Shown: positions 45,238 to 57,272 of the stretch, piece by piece | Numbering within the stretch: position 1 is the first letter of the stretch | Layout: each line of letters opens with the position of its first letter | Position numbers and translations under genes: made by a program | Notes under the pieces: generated by a model | What the model saw: only the letters and a program-made list of their open reading frames with translations | What the model was told of the DNA's origin: nothing | Database searches by the model: none | Source of the DNA: Thioalkalivibrio nitratireducens DSM 14787 | Lineage (GTDB): Bacteria; Pseudomonadota; Gammaproteobacteria; Ectothiorhodospirales; Ectothiorhodospiraceae | DNA: 64,000 nt | Direction of reading: 5' to 3' | Assembly (NCBI RefSeq): GCF_000321415.2 | Contig: NC_019902.2 | Coordinates: 3,686,501 to 3,750,500, forward strand

Positions 45238-47457
45238 CTAGCGCAGACGCTCCCGCAGACGCCGCAGCTCGTCCTCGATCCGGCGGGATCCGGAAGGTTC
45301 CGCGTCCGCGGGGGCCGCCGGATCGGCATCGCCACCGGGCTCATCGGCCCCGAGCCGTTCCAGCAGACGATCCTGCAACCGCCCTGCCTCGCGTCGGACG
45401 CGGTCCTCGACGCGTTCCCGAACGACGTCGTCGAGGTCGAGCCGGAAACGGGGGTCGGCGAAGGTTCCGGAGATGCGGATCGGCAGGTTGACTCCGCGCA
45501 GATCGTCGAGGCTGCGCCCGCCCTGCCCCTCGATCGTGGCCACCAGTGTCGCGTCGACGCGATAATCGAGGGTCTGCTCCGGAAGGTTTGCCGAACCATG
45601 CCCGGTGGCCCGCAGCAAGGGCGAACTGGCCACGAGATCCTCGTTGTGTACCACGCCCTCGAGGATCCGGAAGCTACCGCTCAGTTCGGTGAAGTCGGTC
45701 TGGTTCGGCTCCCCGTCGTCTTCGAGCCGTTCCCCGCGCAGGCGTGCGTCGGCCTGGCGGATGATCCTGGCGACGTTGATCCCGCGGACGGCGCCATCGA
45801 CGAACCGCATGTCGCCGCTACCATGCAGGCTGGAAGTCAGCGCGCGGACACTCGCGCCGGCGGCGGTGACGTCGAGCGCAAGATTGCCGGTGCCGACCAG
45901 GCGGCCTTCGTCCTGTCTGAGGGCCCCCAGCAGCGGCTGGATCGCGACCCCGGCAAGCGACACGGCCAGCGCGTAGCGGGGTACCGCTGCGCTCGCATCG
46001 ACCGTGGCGCGCCCCTCGACCTGGCCTTCGTACCCGCGCCCGGTCAGGGGTTCGACCTTCCACTCGCCATCGCGGGCGCGCAGATTGACCTCGATCGCCT
46101 CCAGGGTCAGGCCCAGCAGCGTCAGCGTCTCCAGCGTCAGACGCCCGTCGAGATCCACCGCACGCATCAGTTCTGCCGGAAGCTCCACCGGAATATCAAC
46201 CTCCTCGGGCACCGGGGGGGCGCCGGGCGGCGGCTCCGCCTCCGATACCCGCGCCTGTTCGACCTCGGGGGGCAGATAGCGGTCCAGGTTCAGCCGATCC
46301 CCCTTCAGCATGAAACTGACGGCCGGCCGCGGTCCGGAAAGTCGCAGACCGGCATCGCCCCGCAGCGTCGACTCGTCCAGCGTGATCCGCAGCGGATCCA
46401 GCGCCAACTCGCGGGCATTGCCCGAGACCGCGAGTTCCAGTTCCATCCGCTGCAGCGCCGAGGGGTCGGTGGTATCCGGGACGCTCAGGCCCAGTTCGGA
46501 AAGCAGCAGGCGCGGGTTGAAGGTGTTGCTGCGCAGCTGCCCCTCGAACGCGAGGGTCTCGCGCCCAAGTTCACGAATCTCCAGCCGCCCCACCAGCTCC
46601 ATCCCTCCGAGTGCCGCGGAAAGCCCTTCGATACGGGACACGCCGGCGGCCAAGTCCAGCGACACATCGGTGGTGAAACGGGACTGCAGCAGCCCTGCCA
46701 TGCCCGGCAGTTGCAGTTCCAGGTCGGATGCAAGGTTGCGCAACGCATACCGCTGGGCCGCGGGGTCGGCGTTCAACAGGGCGTCGAGGCGCAGATGCAT
46801 CGCACCGGTCTCCTCCCCCTGTTCCTCCAGCCGGATGGAGCCGTCGATCTCGAGCGGCGCATCCGCGCCGGGCTGGAACTGCCGCAGCCGCAGGTTCGCG
46901 GGATCGAGCACCATGCGCGTGCCGGCTTGGCGATCGTCCCATTCGACCCGCACCCGGGTCAGGTCCATGCCTGCCACGGAGAAATCGCCCAGCACGGCAC
47001 GCTCCCGATCGCCCCGCTCGTTGCCGGCACCGGGCGGCGCGGCATCTCCGGCCAGCCGTTCGGCCAGGTCGTCCCAGTTGTTGTGGCCATCCTGTTCGCG
47101 GGTCAACGACAGCGAGACCCCGTCCGCATCGATACGCAGCACTTCCAGTTGCCGGCGCAGCAGGGGCAGCATCGCCACCGCGACATCAACCGATTCGGCC
47201 GCGGCGAACGGCGCGTCACCGAACCCCGGCGCATTGGCAAGGCTGACGTCCTCCAGGCGCAGTCCGATCGTGGGAAACAGCGTCAGGCCGATGTCGCCGG
47301 CAAGGAGGAATTCGCGGCCGGTTGCCTCGGTCACCCGGTCCTCGATGCGTTCACGGTACGCGCCGGGGTCGAAGGTGGCCACGAGGAACACCGCGACCAC
47401 CGCCGCAAGTAGCACCACGACGCCGAGCAGGCTCAGCAGACGCAAAAGCCATTTCAT
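45238..47457 (-). CDS. AsmA-family protein
   Basis: This 739-residue inner-membrane protein with one N-terminal membrane helix (residues 5-27) is otherwise periplasmic. The AsmA start [19 protein letters not shown] is clear, as is the C-terminal AsmA domain with [15 protein letters not shown]-type strands. AsmA-like proteins form long beta-groove bridges for phospholipid transfer to the outer membrane. The C-terminal tail is charged (RLRERLR). The ATG overlaps the moaC stop. Confidence 0.88.
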   Translation of the reverse strand: MKWLLRLLSLLGVVVLLAAVVAVFLVATFDPGAYRERIEDRVTEATGREFLLAGDIGLTLFPTIGLRLEDVSLANAPGFGDAPFAAAESVDVAVAMLPLLRRQLEVLRIDADGVSLSLTREQDGHNNWDDLAERLAGDAAPPGAGNERGDRERAVLGDFSVAGMDLTRVRVEWDDRQAGTRMVLDPANLRLRQFQPGADAPLEIDGSIRLEEQGEETGAMHLRLDALLNADPAAQRYALRNLASDLELQLPGMAGLLQSRFTTDVSLDLAAGVSRIEGLSAALGGMELVGRLEIRELGRETLAFEGQLRSNTFNPRLLLSELGLSVPDTTDPSALQRMELELAVSGNARELALDPLRITLDESTLRGDAGLRLSGPRPAVSFMLKGDRLNLDRYLPPEVEQARVSEAEPPPGAPPVPEEVDIPVELPAELMRAVDLDGRLTLETLTLLGLTLEAIEVNLRARDGEWKVEPLTGRGYEGQVEGRATVDASAAVPRYALAVSLAGVAIQPLLGALRQDEGRLVGTGNLALDVTAAGASVRALTSSLHGSGDMRFVDGAVRGINVARIIRQADARLRGERLEDDGEPNQTDFTELSGSFRILEGVVHNEDLVASSPLLRATGHGSANLPEQTLDYRVDATLVATIEGQGGRSLDDLRGVNLPIRISGTFADPRFRLDLDDVVRERVEDRVRREAGRLQDRLLERLGADEPGGDADPAAPADAEPSGSRRIEDELRRLRERLR

Positions 47458-47945
47458 TTCGGTTCTCCCGGTTGGGGGGGCGCGACCCAGCTGCCGCTTC
47501 GACCGCCGTGCTTCTCCAGCAGCCGCACGCCGTCAATGCGCATCCCGCGATCCACCGCCTTGCACATGTCGTAGATGGTCAGCAGGGCCACGCTGACCGC
47601 GGTCAGCGCCTCCATTTCGACCCCGGTCTGGCCCTGCACCTCGCAGGTCGCCTGCACCCGAACCCGGTCCGCGCAGGTATCGAAATCCAGCGCCACCCGG
47701 GTCAGCCCGATCGGATGGCAGAGCGGGATCAGTTCCCCGGTGCGTTTGGCGGCCATGATACCGGCGACCCGGGCCACACCGAGCACGTCGCCCTTGCGGT
47801 GGTCTCCGGCGCGGATCCGCGCCGCCGTCTCGGGCTGCATGTGGATCGTTCCCTCGGCGACCGCGACCCGGTGACTGACCGGCTTGGCGCCGACGTCCAC
47901 CATGTGCGCCCGCCCGTTCGCGTCGAAATGTGTGAATTCGCCCAT
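47454..47945 (-). CDS. moaC: Cyclic pyranopterin monophosphate synthase MoaC
   Basis: MoaC (163 residues) makes cyclic pyranopterin monophosphate in molybdenum-cofactor synthesis. Diagnostic stretches are [32 protein letters not shown] and [23 protein letters not shown]. The reading frame is open far upstream, but the family N-terminus fixes the ATG at 47945. It is divergent from moaDE and overlaps asmA. Confidence 0.96.
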   Translation of the reverse strand: MGEFTHFDANGRAHMVDVGAKPVSHRVAVAEGTIHMQPETAARIRAGDHRKGDVLGVARVAGIMAAKRTGELIPLCHPIGLTRVALDFDTCADRVRVQATCEVQGQTGVEMEALTAVSVALLTIYDMCKAVDRGMRIDGVRLLEKHGGRSGSWVAPPQPGEPK

Positions 47946-47950
47946 CCCGC

Positions 47951-47956
47951 TATAAT
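47951..47956 (+). promoter_or_regulatory. -10 element for moaDE
   Basis: A perfect TATAAT lies 34 bases before the moaD GTG. No good -35 hexamer is seen at the normal distance. Confidence 0.45.
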
Positions 47957-47990
47957 GCTCGACAGGCCCGTCGATGTGTAGGTCCGTATC

Positions 47991-48221
47991 GTGACGATTA
48001 CCGTGCATTATTTCGCCCGCCTGCGCGAGGACGTGGGCCGTGCGAGCGACGAGGTGCCATCCGACGGCATCACGACGGTCGCCGAACTCTGGCAGCACCT
48101 GCACCGGGCACCGCCGCCGCCGCGGCTGATGGCCGCCGTGAACCAGGCCCACGCCCGCCTCGATAGCGCGGTGGCCGACGGCGACGAGGTCGCGTTCTTC
48201 CCCCCGGTCACCGGCGGCTAG
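47991..48221 (+). CDS. moaD: Molybdopterin synthase sulfur-carrier subunit MoaD
   Basis: This 76-residue ubiquitin-like protein ends in the essential GG that is thiocarboxylated. It starts at GTG. The beta-grasp signature is [12 protein letters not shown]. It lies six bases upstream of moaE, its partner. Confidence 0.93.
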   Translation: MTITVHYFARLREDVGRASDEVPSDGITTVAELWQHLHRAPPPPRLMAAVNQAHARLDSAVADGDEVAFFPPVTGG

Positions 48222-48227
48222 GCCGAT

Positions 48228-48665
48228 ATGGCCGTGCGCCTCCATCCCGAGCCGTTCGACCCCTGGGCGGTGATCCAGGAGCGGGAACGCGGGCTGCCCC
48301 TGCACCGGCTGGGCGCGGCCTCGGTATTCGTCGGGCGCATGCGCGATTTCAACGAGGAGCGCGACGTGCGGGGGATGTTCCTCGAACACTACCCGGGGAT
48401 GACCGAGCGCGAACTGGAACGGATCGTGGCCGAAGCCGAGGCAAAGTGGCCCCTGGAAGCCTGCGAGGTGGCACACCGGGTCGGCCCGATCGAACCGGCC
48501 GACACGCTGGTGCTGGTCGCCGTCTGGTCGGCCCACCGGGTCGCGGCCCGCGATGCCTGCTCGGAGATCCTGGAACGCCTGAAGCACGAGGCCCCGTTCT
48601 GGAAGCGCGAACGTCTCCCGGACGGCAGCGAACGCTGGGTGGAACAGAACACCCCGGGGCGCTGA
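48228..48665 (+). CDS. moaE: Molybdopterin synthase catalytic subunit MoaE
   Basis: MoaE (145 residues) converts cPMP to molybdopterin with sulfur from MoaD. It shows [20 protein letters not shown] and the catalytic lysine segment [10 protein letters not shown]. The ATG is the first in frame after moaD. No other Moco genes are nearby. Confidence 0.95.
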   Translation: MAVRLHPEPFDPWAVIQERERGLPLHRLGAASVFVGRMRDFNEERDVRGMFLEHYPGMTERELERIVAEAEAKWPLEACEVAHRVGPIEPADTLVLVAVWSAHRVAARDACSEILERLKHEAPFWKRERLPDGSERWVEQNTPGR

Positions 48666-48703
48666 GCACACGGCGCAACGGCCTGCCACCCCTGCTGCCT
48701 GAG

Positions 48704-50053
48704 CTACTGGAGCATCAGAAAGAACGCACCGTCGCCGCGCTGGATGTTCAGCAGCAGCCCGCCACGGCCGGCCTGCGCCGCCGCCCGGATATCCTCGAGT
48801 TCGCTGACTTCGCGTCGGTTGATCGACAGCACCACGTCGCCCTCGCGCAGACCGGCACGGGCCGCCACCGAGCGCGGCTCCACCGCGCTGATCACGATCC
48901 TCGGTTCGCCGTCGTGCTGCAGCATTCGGGCGAACTGCGCGCCACCGAGCCGCGCGTCGATCGACGCACCGTCGAGTTCCTGGCGCTGCGGAGCCTCGAT
49001 ACGAGCGACCACGGACTGCTCCCGGCCGTTGCGCAGGATTCGCAACCGGACCTCGGTCCCGACCCGCAACAGCCCGATGCGATTGCGCAGGTCGGTTGCA
49101 TTGCGCACCGGGCGACCGCCCGTTTCGAGCACCACGTCCCCCGACCTCAGCCCCGCCCGGTCGGCGGGCGAGCCGGGCTCGACGCGGGTGACGACGGCTC
49201 CGCTGGATACCTGCAGGGAGAAGGCCTGGGCCAGATCCGGCGTCAGATCCTGGACGGCGATCCCGAGCTGCCCGCGGGTGACCACGCCATCCGTGATCAG
49301 GTGTTCCTGGACCTGCCGGGCCATGTTGATGGGAATCGCGAAGCCGATGCCGATATTGCCGCCACCGCGCGCCAGGATCGCGGTGTTGATTCCGACGAGT
49401 TCGCCGCGCAGGTTGACCAGCGCACCGCCCGAATTGCCGGGATTGATCGACGCGTCGGTCTGGATGAAATCCTCGAAGCCCTCGATGCCGAGACCGCTGC
49501 GCCCCAGCGCACTGACGATGCCGCTGGTGACGGTCTGCCCGAGTCCGAAGGGGTTGCCGATCGCGACCACGAAGTCGCCGACCCGGAGCGCGTCGGAGTC
49601 GGCGAACGGCAGCGCCTGCAGCCCCTCGGCATCGATGCGGATCAAGGCGATGTCCGTCTCGCGATCGGCGCCGATCACCTCGGCATCGTAACGGCGCCCG
49701 TCGTGCAGGGTCACCACGATTTCGTCGGCACGCTGGATCACGTGGTTGTTGGTCAGGATCAACCCCTGCCTGGCATCGACGACCACGCCGGACCCCAGGC
49801 CCTGCCGGATCCGTTCGCGCTGACGCGAAGGCAGATCGAAAAAACGCCGGAAGAACGGATCGTCGAACAGCGGACTGACCGGTTCCACCACCAGCGCGCG
49901 GGTGGCTACATTCACCACGGCGGGCACGGTGCGCTCCAGCATCGGCGCGAGCGTCGGCAACGGCTCGCCATCGATTGCCGCAGGCAGCTGTGCCTGTACC
50001 GGTGCGGCGGTCAGCAACAGGGCCAGAAGGGTCAGAATCGTTTTCGCCATCAT
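48704..50053 (-). CDS. Periplasmic HtrA/Deg serine protease
   Basis: This 449-residue DegP/DegQ/MucD-type protease has a signal peptide of about 22 residues (ending VQAQ). The trypsin-like domain has His104 (TNNHV), Asp134 (ETDIAL) and Ser208 (NPGNSGG). Two PDZ domains follow, at about residues 250-345 and 355-445. The ATG at 50053 has GGAG eight bases upstream. The LA loop is short, which points to DegQ/MucD rather than DegP. It degrades misfolded envelope proteins. It lies downstream of two heat-shock chaperone genes on the same strand, so common stress control is plausible. Confidence 0.92.
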   Translation of the reverse strand: MMAKTILTLLALLLTAAPVQAQLPAAIDGEPLPTLAPMLERTVPAVVNVATRALVVEPVSPLFDDPFFRRFFDLPSRQRERIRQGLGSGVVVDARQGLILTNNHVIQRADEIVVTLHDGRRYDAEVIGADRETDIALIRIDAEGLQALPFADSDALRVGDFVVAIGNPFGLGQTVTSGIVSALGRSGLGIEGFEDFIQTDASINPGNSGGALVNLRGELVGINTAILARGGGNIGIGFAIPINMARQVQEHLITDGVVTRGQLGIAVQDLTPDLAQAFSLQVSSGAVVTRVEPGSPADRAGLRSGDVVLETGGRPVRNATDLRNRIGLLRVGTEVRLRILRNGREQSVVARIEAPQRQELDGASIDARLGGAQFARMLQHDGEPRIVISAVEPRSVAARAGLREGDVVLSINRREVSELEDIRAAAQAGRGGLLLNIQRGDGAFFLMLQ

Positions 50054-50074
50054 CGCACCACTCCGCATCCACGG

Positions 50075-50112
50075 CACGAATCGCCAGCGGCCGCACGAAT
50101 CGCCAGCGGCCG
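50075..50112. repeat. 19-base perfect tandem duplication
   Basis: CACGAATCGCCAGCGGCCG occurs twice head to tail, 22 bases upstream of the HtrA start, between it and cbpA. It is probably a recent slippage or duplication event. Confidence 0.8.
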
Positions 50113-50146
50113 CGCGCGTGACGGTCCGCCTTCATGCCACGCGACC

Positions 50147-51040
50147 TCAGGGTTGCAACCCCTCCCGAGGCCGGAACGAGGACACCCGCGCCATCTCCTC
50201 GTACCACTGTCCGGCCTCTGCGGCCGGCGGAACCTCGATCATCAGCCGCAGGTACAGGTCGCCCGGGGTTTTGCCCGGAAGCCCGCGGCCCCTCAGGCGC
50301 ATCATCTTGCCGGACTGCGACCCGGCGGGAATCCTGAGCTTCACCGTGCCCTGCGGAGTCGGAGCCTCGATGGTCGAACCGAGAGCCGCCTCCCAGGGCG
50401 TGATCGGGACATCCCGGTAGAGGTCGCGGCCTTCGAGCCGGTAGCGAGGATCCGGCCGCACGCGGATCTCGAGCAACAGGTCGCCGGCGGACCCCGGGCC
50501 CATCCCCGGATCGCCCTGCCCCTTCACCCGCAGGCGCGTGCCATTGTGCGCACCCGGAGGAATCCGGACGCGCCGACCCTCGCCGGCGGCACCGTTCACC
50601 GTCAGTTCGGTACCGTGCAGCGCCTGCTCCAGGCTGATCTCGGCCACTGCCGAACGGTCCGCGCCGCGGGCACCGAAACCGGGCCCGGCACGGCGCCCCC
50701 CGGGCCGGCCGCCGAACAGCGAATCGAAGAAATCGGAGAAGCCGTCGAAGCCACCGCCCGAGGCGCCGCCCGCACCCGCCTGGCCGGACCATCCCGGGGG
50801 CGGCCGGAAGTCCTGCCCCCCGCGCCAGTCCGGACCGAGCCGGTCGTAGGCGGCACGGCGCTCCGGATCACCAAGGACCTCGCTGGCCTCGTTGATTTCC
50901 TTGAAACGCGCCTCCGCGTCGGCCTCCTGACTCACGTCCGGATGGTACTTGCGCGCCAGGCGCCGATAGGCCTTCTTGATCTCGTCCTGGCTGGCGCTTC
51001 GGCTCACGCCCAGGATCCTGTAGTAGTCCCTGAATTGCAT
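50147..51040 (-). CDS. cbpA: Curved DNA-binding protein / DnaJ-type co-chaperone CbpA
   Basis: This 297-residue class II Hsp40 has a J domain at residues 1-70 with HPD in KYHPDVS and a Gly/Phe-rich linker (about 70-125). Two DnaJ C-terminal domains follow. It has no zinc-finger cysteines, unlike DnaJ itself. It stimulates DnaK ATPase and, in E. coli, binds curved DNA. It stands between hsp20 and the htrA gene on the same strand. Confidence 0.92.
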   Translation of the reverse strand: MQFRDYYRILGVSRSASQDEIKKAYRRLARKYHPDVSQEADAEARFKEINEASEVLGDPERRAAYDRLGPDWRGGQDFRPPPGWSGQAGAGGASGGGFDGFSDFFDSLFGGRPGGRRAGPGFGARGADRSAVAEISLEQALHGTELTVNGAAGEGRRVRIPPGAHNGTRLRVKGQGDPGMGPGSAGDLLLEIRVRPDPRYRLEGRDLYRDVPITPWEAALGSTIEAPTPQGTVKLRIPAGSQSGKMMRLRGRGLPGKTPGDLYLRLMIEVPPAAEAGQWYEEMARVSSFRPREGLQP

Positions 51041-51188
51041 CGCCGGGTCACTTGTCCTCGTGGCTCACTTGGCAGGAGCTCCATGATTGATCCGGATCAC
51101 CGGCCGCGCAAACATCCGCACAGCCGAAGGTGCGCCGACCGGAGTTCCGGACGACGCAGCCTCCCGCTGCGCCCGCGGAGCGGGCGCC

Positions 51189-51620
51189 TCAGCCTTCCAC
51201 CGTGATCCGGCGGGGCTGCACCTTGGCGTGCTTCGGAATACGGACCTCCAGCACACCGTTCTCGCAGCGCGCCGAGATATTGTCGGAGTCCGCAGTATCC
51301 GGCAGCGAAAAGCGCCGGAAGAAAGTACCTCTGACGCGCTCGATGCGTTTGTAGTTCTCGCGCTCCTCCTTGCTTTCGTGGCGCCGTTCGCCGCGGATCG
51401 TGAGGACGCCGTTCTCCATGTGCACCTCGATATCCTTCGCGTCGACGCCCGGCAGGTCGGCGTGCAGCACGTAGCCGTCCGACTCCTCACGGATGTCCAC
51501 TGCCGGACTCCAGTCCGCGGTGATCGCCGGCTCCTCGCCCTGATCCGCTCCCTGCATGCGCTCGAGTTCGCGCGACAGCTGGTTCAACAGGCTCCAGGGT
51601 TCGTAACGCATCAGTGCCAT
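51189..51620 (-). CDS. Hsp20 small heat-shock protein
   Basis: This 143-residue protein has an alpha-crystallin domain from about residue 38 (SPAVDIREESDGYVL) with LPGVDAKDIEV and ENGVLTIRGER. The final IPKHAKVQPRRI includes the I-x-I/V-like tail. GGAGG precedes the ATG at 51620; an upstream in-frame ATG is not conserved. It holds unfolded proteins without ATP. With cbpA downstream it forms a proteostasis group. Confidence 0.94.
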   Translation of the reverse strand: MALMRYEPWSLLNQLSRELERMQGADQGEEPAITADWSPAVDIREESDGYVLHADLPGVDAKDIEVHMENGVLTIRGERRHESKEERENYKRIERVRGTFFRRFSLPDTADSDNISARCENGVLEVRIPKHAKVQPRRITVEG

Positions 51621-51701
51621 GGTTCCACCTCCAGGGGTATCTCGTTTTCCTGTCACGAACGTGGGGCCGCACGCCGGTTTTTTCAAGGCCTCGGGGCGGT
51701 G

Positions 51702-52568
51702 CTATTCGACGTTCTGGACCTGTTCGCGCATCTGCTCGATCAGCACCTTCATCTCCATCGCCGCCCGCGTGGTGTCCAGGTCGTGTGACTTCGAACCCAG
51801 GGTATTCGCCTCCCGGTTGAACTCCTGCATCAGGAAATCGAGCCTGCGCCCCACCGGCTCATCGCGCTCGAGGATCTCCCGCATCGCGGCCACATGGCCG
51901 TCGAGGCGATCGAGCTCCTCGTCCACGTCGAGCCGCTGTGCAAGCAGCGCCACCTCCTGTTCGAGACGCTGGGGATCCAGTATCAGATCGAGTTCCGCGA
52001 TCCTCGCCTGCAGTCGCTCGCGCTGTTCGTGCACGATCGCCGGACGGCGTTCGCGAATCTGCGCCACCTGTGCGACAAGGGCTTCGAGGCGCTGTTCGAG
52101 CAGCTGGCACAACCCTTCGCCCTCGGCGGTCCGCATCGCATTCAGATCCGCAATTGCCGCGCGCAGCCCCTGCAGCACCGCGTCGCGCAGTATTTCGGCA
52201 TCGGGGCTGCCCGGCGGCTCGAGCACGCCCGGCCAGCCCAGGATCTCCAGCGGCGAGACCCGGGCGCCGTTCACCATCATGTGGTCGATCTCGCCAATGG
52301 CGTCGATCAATGCCTTCGCACGCCCCGCATCGAATGCGACCTGCGCGTCCGCCCGGGCCGCCTCGACGCGCAGCTGCGCATCGACCTTGCCGCGCGCGAC
52401 GGCCTGCTGGAACGCGGTCCGCAACTCCGGCTCCAGTTCGCGGAGCGCCTCCGGGATCTGCAGGCGAAGGTCGAGGTAGCGATGATTCACGCTGCGCAGT
52501 TCCCAGACCAGCGACTGGCCCTCGACCTCCAGCGCGTGGCGCGCGAATCCGGTCATGCTGGCTATCAT
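51702..52568 (-). CDS. yicC: YicC family endoribonuclease
   Basis: This 288-residue protein begins MIASMTGFAR, the hallmark of YicC/YloC. It ends with the conserved DUF1732 region (GRRLDFLMQEFNREANTLGSK). E. coli YicC cleaves RNAs including the sRNA RyhB. It is divergent from rph, the usual neighbour. Confidence 0.95.
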   Translation of the reverse strand: MIASMTGFARHALEVEGQSLVWELRSVNHRYLDLRLQIPEALRELEPELRTAFQQAVARGKVDAQLRVEAARADAQVAFDAGRAKALIDAIGEIDHMMVNGARVSPLEILGWPGVLEPPGSPDAEILRDAVLQGLRAAIADLNAMRTAEGEGLCQLLEQRLEALVAQVAQIRERRPAIVHEQRERLQARIAELDLILDPQRLEQEVALLAQRLDVDEELDRLDGHVAAMREILERDEPVGRRLDFLMQEFNREANTLGSKSHDLDTTRAAMEMKVLIEQMREQVQNVE

Positions 52569-52678
52569 CTAGCCCCCCTTCTGGAACGAATCCTAAACAT
52601 GAGAAGCGCCATTGTAGCCCCGCAGACCGATCGGCTCCCGTATACTAGCGGGTTTCATTCACGCCCCAAGGACTGCTC

Positions 52679-53395
52679 ATGCGCCCCAGCGGCCGTCAGC
52701 CGGATCAGTTGCGTCCGGTACGCTTCACCCGCCATTTCACCCGCCATGCCGAAGGCTCGGTGTTGGTGGAGTTCGGTGATACCCGTGTGCTGTGCACCGC
52801 GACCGTTGAATCCCGGGTACCGCCGTTTTTGAAGGGCAAGGGTCGTGGCTGGGTCACGGCGGAGTATGGCATGCTGCCACGCGCGACCCACGACCGCATG
52901 GTACGCGAGGCGGCGCGCGGCAAGCTCGGGGGCCGGACGATGGAGATCCAGCGTCTGATCGGGCGGGCGCTGCGCGCGGTGGTCGACCTCGAGGCGCTGG
53001 GCGAGCGCCAGGTGATCATCGACTGCGACGTGCTGCAGGCGGACGGCGGCACCCGCACGGCCGCGATCAGCGGCGCCTATGTCGCGCTGCGCGACGCGGT
53101 GGCGCGCTGCCTGAAGTCCGGCCTGCTGAAACGAAACCCGGTGCACGGGCAACTCGCCGCGATCTCGGTGGGCATTTACCAGGGCGTGCCGGTGCTGGAC
53201 CTCGACTACGACGAGGACTCGCAGGCGGAGACCGACATGAACCTGGTGATGAACGAGGCCGGCGGCGTGATCGAGATCCAGGGCACCGCCGAAGGCCATG
53301 CCTTCCGCCGCGACGAACTCGACACGATGCTGGAGCTCGGCGAGAAAGGCATCCGCGAAATCATCGCGCAACAGCAGGAAGCGCTGGCCGCCTGA
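52679..53395 (+). CDS. rph: Ribonuclease PH
   Basis: This 238-residue phosphorolytic exoribonuclease trims tRNA 3' ends. It begins [14 protein letters not shown] and has [22 protein letters not shown] and the GGTRTAAI segment. A TATACT -10-like hexamer is 33 bases before the ATG. It is followed by rdgB after 49 bases. Confidence 0.96.
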   Translation: MRPSGRQPDQLRPVRFTRHFTRHAEGSVLVEFGDTRVLCTATVESRVPPFLKGKGRGWVTAEYGMLPRATHDRMVREAARGKLGGRTMEIQRLIGRALRAVVDLEALGERQVIIDCDVLQADGGTRTAAISGAYVALRDAVARCLKSGLLKRNPVHGQLAAISVGIYQGVPVLDLDYDEDSQAETDMNLVMNEAGGVIEIQGTAEGHAFRRDELDTMLELGEKGIREIIAQQQEALAA

Positions 53396-53444
53396 GCGGC
53401 GGTCACGCCCGTCACGACCGACAGACCACGAAGCAAGAGAACCG

Positions 53445-54056
53445 ATGAACATGACCCCCCTCGTGCTGGCCTCCGGCAACCCCGGCAAGATCCGCGAATT
53501 CACGACCTTGCTGCAGCCGATCGGCATCGAGCTGATCCCGCAGTCGCACTGGTCGGTCCCCGAAGCCGAGGAGACCGGACTCACCTTCGTCGAAAACGCG
53601 ATCCTGAAGGCCCGGAACGCGGCGGCGCATACCGGCATGCCGGCGCTGGCCGACGACTCCGGGATCGAGGTCGACGCCCTGAACGGGCAGCCGGGGATCT
53701 ATTCCGCACGCTATGCCGGCCCCGACGCCGACGACACCGACAACAACGAAAAGCTGCTCGAGGCTCTGGCGGGCGTGCCGCGCCCCCAGCGCACCGCGCG
53801 CTTCCGCTGCGTGATGGCCTTCCTCGCGCACGCAGAGGACCCGTCTCCGATCCTGGCCGAAGGGACCTGGGAGGGCCTGATCGCGACCAAGCCCTCGGGC
53901 CACGGAGGGTTCGGCTACGACCCGATCTTCATTCTGCCGCAGTACGGACGGACCTCGGCGGACGTCCCGGAGCAGGTGAAGAACCGGCGCAGCCACCGGG
54001 CCCAGGCGCTGAATGCGATGGTGGCGCAGCTGACCCGGCGCATGGCGCGCGGCTGA
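53445..54056 (+). CDS. rdgB: dITP/XTP pyrophosphatase RdgB
   Basis: This 203-residue protein of the HAM1 family hydrolyses dITP, ITP and XTP to monophosphates, preventing incorporation of deaminated purines. It shows VLASGNPGKIREF, FVENAILKARNAA, ADDSGIEVDALNG and GFGYDPIF. The chromosome region therefore carries both a nucleotide-pool cleaner and a deoxyinosine glycosylase (at 12.8 kb). It is between rph and hemW. Confidence 0.96.
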   Translation: MNMTPLVLASGNPGKIREFTTLLQPIGIELIPQSHWSVPEAEETGLTFVENAILKARNAAAHTGMPALADDSGIEVDALNGQPGIYSARYAGPDADDTDNNEKLLEALAGVPRPQRTARFRCVMAFLAHAEDPSPILAEGTWEGLIATKPSGHGGFGYDPIFILPQYGRTSADVPEQVKNRRSHRAQALNAMVAQLTRRMARG

Positions 54057-54120
54057 TGCCCATGGGTGGTGCAGGCAACGGCGCGTGCCCATTGCAGCGC
54101 GCCACCTGAGGAGCGGAGCC

Positions 54121-55335
54121 ATGCCGAACCCTGCGGCGACCGGAACCCGCGCGTCCGCCCCTGCCGCCACTGGGTCGTGGCTGCAGCACCCGCCGCCGCT
54201 CGCGCTCTACGTGCACCTGCCGTGGTGCCTGCGCAAGTGCCCGTACTGCGACTTCAACTCGCACGCGGTCCGCGGCGATCTCCCCGAAGAGGACTACGTT
54301 GAGGCCCTGCTGCGGGATCTCGAGTCCCAGCTCCCGGCAGTCTGGGGTCGCCGGCTCGAGAGCATCTTTATCGGGGGCGGCACCCCCAGCCTGTTCTCGC
54401 CCGAGGCGATCGACCGCCTGCTCGCCGGCCTGCGCGCGCGCCTGCCCTGGCGGCCGGACCTCGAGATCACGCTGGAGGCCAACCCCGGGACCGCCGAGCG
54501 CGGGTTCTTCCGCGGCTACCGCGAGGCGGGCGTGAACCGCCTGTCGCTGGGCGTCCAGAGCTTCGATCCCGGCATGCTGACCCGGATCGGCCGGATTCAT
54601 GACGATGCCGATGCCCATGCCGCCATCGCCCAGGCTCACGCCGCCGGCTTCGAAAACCTGAATCTGGACCTGATGTTCGGGCTGCCCGGCCAGTCGCTGG
54701 AACAGGGCCTGACCGACCTCCGGACGGCCGTGGCCGCGGGCCCAAGCCACGTCTCCTGGTACCAGCTGACACTCGAGCCCAATACCCTGTTCGCGGCCCA
54801 CCCCCCGCCGCTTCCCGCCGACGAGACCGTCGACGCGCTGTTCTCGCACGGCCAGTCCCTTCTGCAGGACGCGGGCTATACTCGCTATGAAGTCTCAGCC
54901 TATGCGAAGACAGGCAACGAATGCCGGCACAACCTGAACTACTGGGAGTTCGGCGACTACCTCGGCATCGGGGCGGGCGCCCACGGCAAGCTGACAGACG
55001 TGGCGAACGGAACCATCCGGCGCCTGGCGAAGCCTCGGCAGCCCGAGGCCTATCTGCGCGACCCCGCCGCGATGACCGCGACCCCGGTTGCACGCGAGAC
55101 GCTGCCGTTCGAGTTCATGCTCAATGCGCTGCGCCTGACCGCCGGCGTACCTGCGGAGTTGTTTCCGGAACGCACGGGGCTCACTCCAAAGGCACTCGCG
55201 CCGCAACTGGAAGAGGCACGCGAGCGCGGGCTGCTGTGCCGCGACCCACGGCAGCTCCGCACCAGCCCCCGAGGACTGCAGCTCCTGAACGACCTGCTGC
55301 AGATTTTCCTGAACGATCATGACCCGCCCCGTTGA
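54121..55335 (+). CDS. hemW: Radical SAM protein HemW
   Basis: This 404-residue radical SAM enzyme has cluster ligands Cys36, Cys40 and Cys43 in CLRKCPYC. GGGTPSLF and LNLDLMFGLPGQ follow, with the HemN C-terminal domain. HemW is a haem chaperone, not coproporphyrinogen dehydrogenase; the single C-x3-C-x2-C and lack of HemN N-terminal extension agree. GAGGAGCGGAG precedes the ATG at 54121. It overlaps the next gene by 17 bases. Confidence 0.94.
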   Translation: MPNPAATGTRASAPAATGSWLQHPPPLALYVHLPWCLRKCPYCDFNSHAVRGDLPEEDYVEALLRDLESQLPAVWGRRLESIFIGGGTPSLFSPEAIDRLLAGLRARLPWRPDLEITLEANPGTAERGFFRGYREAGVNRLSLGVQSFDPGMLTRIGRIHDDADAHAAIAQAHAAGFENLNLDLMFGLPGQSLEQGLTDLRTAVAAGPSHVSWYQLTLEPNTLFAAHPPPLPADETVDALFSHGQSLLQDAGYTRYEVSAYAKTGNECRHNLNYWEFGDYLGIGAGAHGKLTDVANGTIRRLAKPRQPEAYLRDPAAMTATPVARETLPFEFMLNALRLTAGVPAELFPERTGLTPKALAPQLEEARERGLLCRDPRQLRTSPRGLQLLNDLLQIFLNDHDPPR

Positions 55336-55516
55336 ATTCGTCAGTTACCCCTGCCCCTGGTGCGGCGAGCCGGGCGAAACGAGCGTCGACATGGTCAGCG
55401 GGGAACGCGAATGGATCGAGGACTGCGCGGTCTGCTGCTCGCCGATCGTGTTCCGGCGCATCGATTCGGGTTCCGGGGAAGAACCCGAGATCGCAGTCTG
55501 GCGGGAGGGTGAATGA
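55319..55516 (+). CDS. CPXCG-motif cysteine-rich protein
   Basis: This 65-residue protein of the small CPXCG family has a zinc-ribbon-like pattern CPWCG and CAVCC. It has no known activity. It is wedged between hemW and rof with overlaps on both sides, so it is co-translated with them. Confidence 0.88.
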   Translation: MTRPVEFVSYPCPWCGEPGETSVDMVSGEREWIEDCAVCCSPIVFRRIDSGSGEEPEIAVWREGE

Positions 55517-55794
55517 CACGGCCGCCACCCTACTCGCCGATGGACTGCGAGCGGTACTCGGAACTGGAGCTGGCCATCGTGCGCCGGCGCGCGCTGCGCC
55601 TGCGCTGGATCGGACGGGCCGTCACCCATCTCGAGGTGGTGTACCCCGAGGATCTGCGTACACGGCGCCATGGCGAATACCTGGTGCTGCGCGATCAGCT
55701 GCACCGGCGCCGGTTCCTGCGGCTGGACCGTATCACCGACTTTTCGGAGCTGGGGCCAGCCGAAGTCGAGCCAGCCGCAAAATCCCGGCCGTAG
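55513..55794 (+). CDS. rof: Rho-binding antiterminator Rof
   Basis: This 93-residue protein aligns along its length with E. coli Rof (84 residues): SPMDCERYSELELA at the start, HGEYLVLRD in the middle and RFLRLDRITDFSEL at the end. Rof binds Rho next to its primary RNA site and blocks termination. Its ATG overlaps the upstream stop (ATGA). Only 11 bases separate its stop from that of the convergent rho gene. Confidence 0.87.
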   Translation: MTRPPPYSPMDCERYSELELAIVRRRALRLRWIGRAVTHLEVVYPEDLRTRRHGEYLVLRDQLHRRRFLRLDRITDFSELGPAEVEPAAKSRP

Positions 55795-55805
55795 CGTCCG
55801 GCGTC

Positions 55806-57065
<1,260 letters not shown>

Positions 57066-57272
57066 GGAGGGGGCGCTGTCGTCAACGTGAGTAGGTGCAG
57101 GATCGCCGGGCGATCGATCGGATCGCGATGGGCTTGGCAGGGGGCGGGAGGCGCCGCGAATCGGACGCACCCGCGGAATATAGGCGAGCTTGGCGCTCCA
57201 GGCAAGCCTCGGCGCCAGGCATTGCCGGCCCGGCGCCACGGAACCGGCCGCGCCGACGCAGCCGGTGTCAGG

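Noticed and set aside
47946-50792. Upstream extension of the moaC frame over 900 codons
   Set aside because: Runs through moaD, moaE, htrA and cbpA in antisense or another frame; MoaC begins at its family N-terminus at 47945.
52612-52646. TTGTAG and TATACT as a sigma70 promoter for rph
   Set aside because: Spacer is 23 bases, too long; only the -10-like hexamer is plausible.
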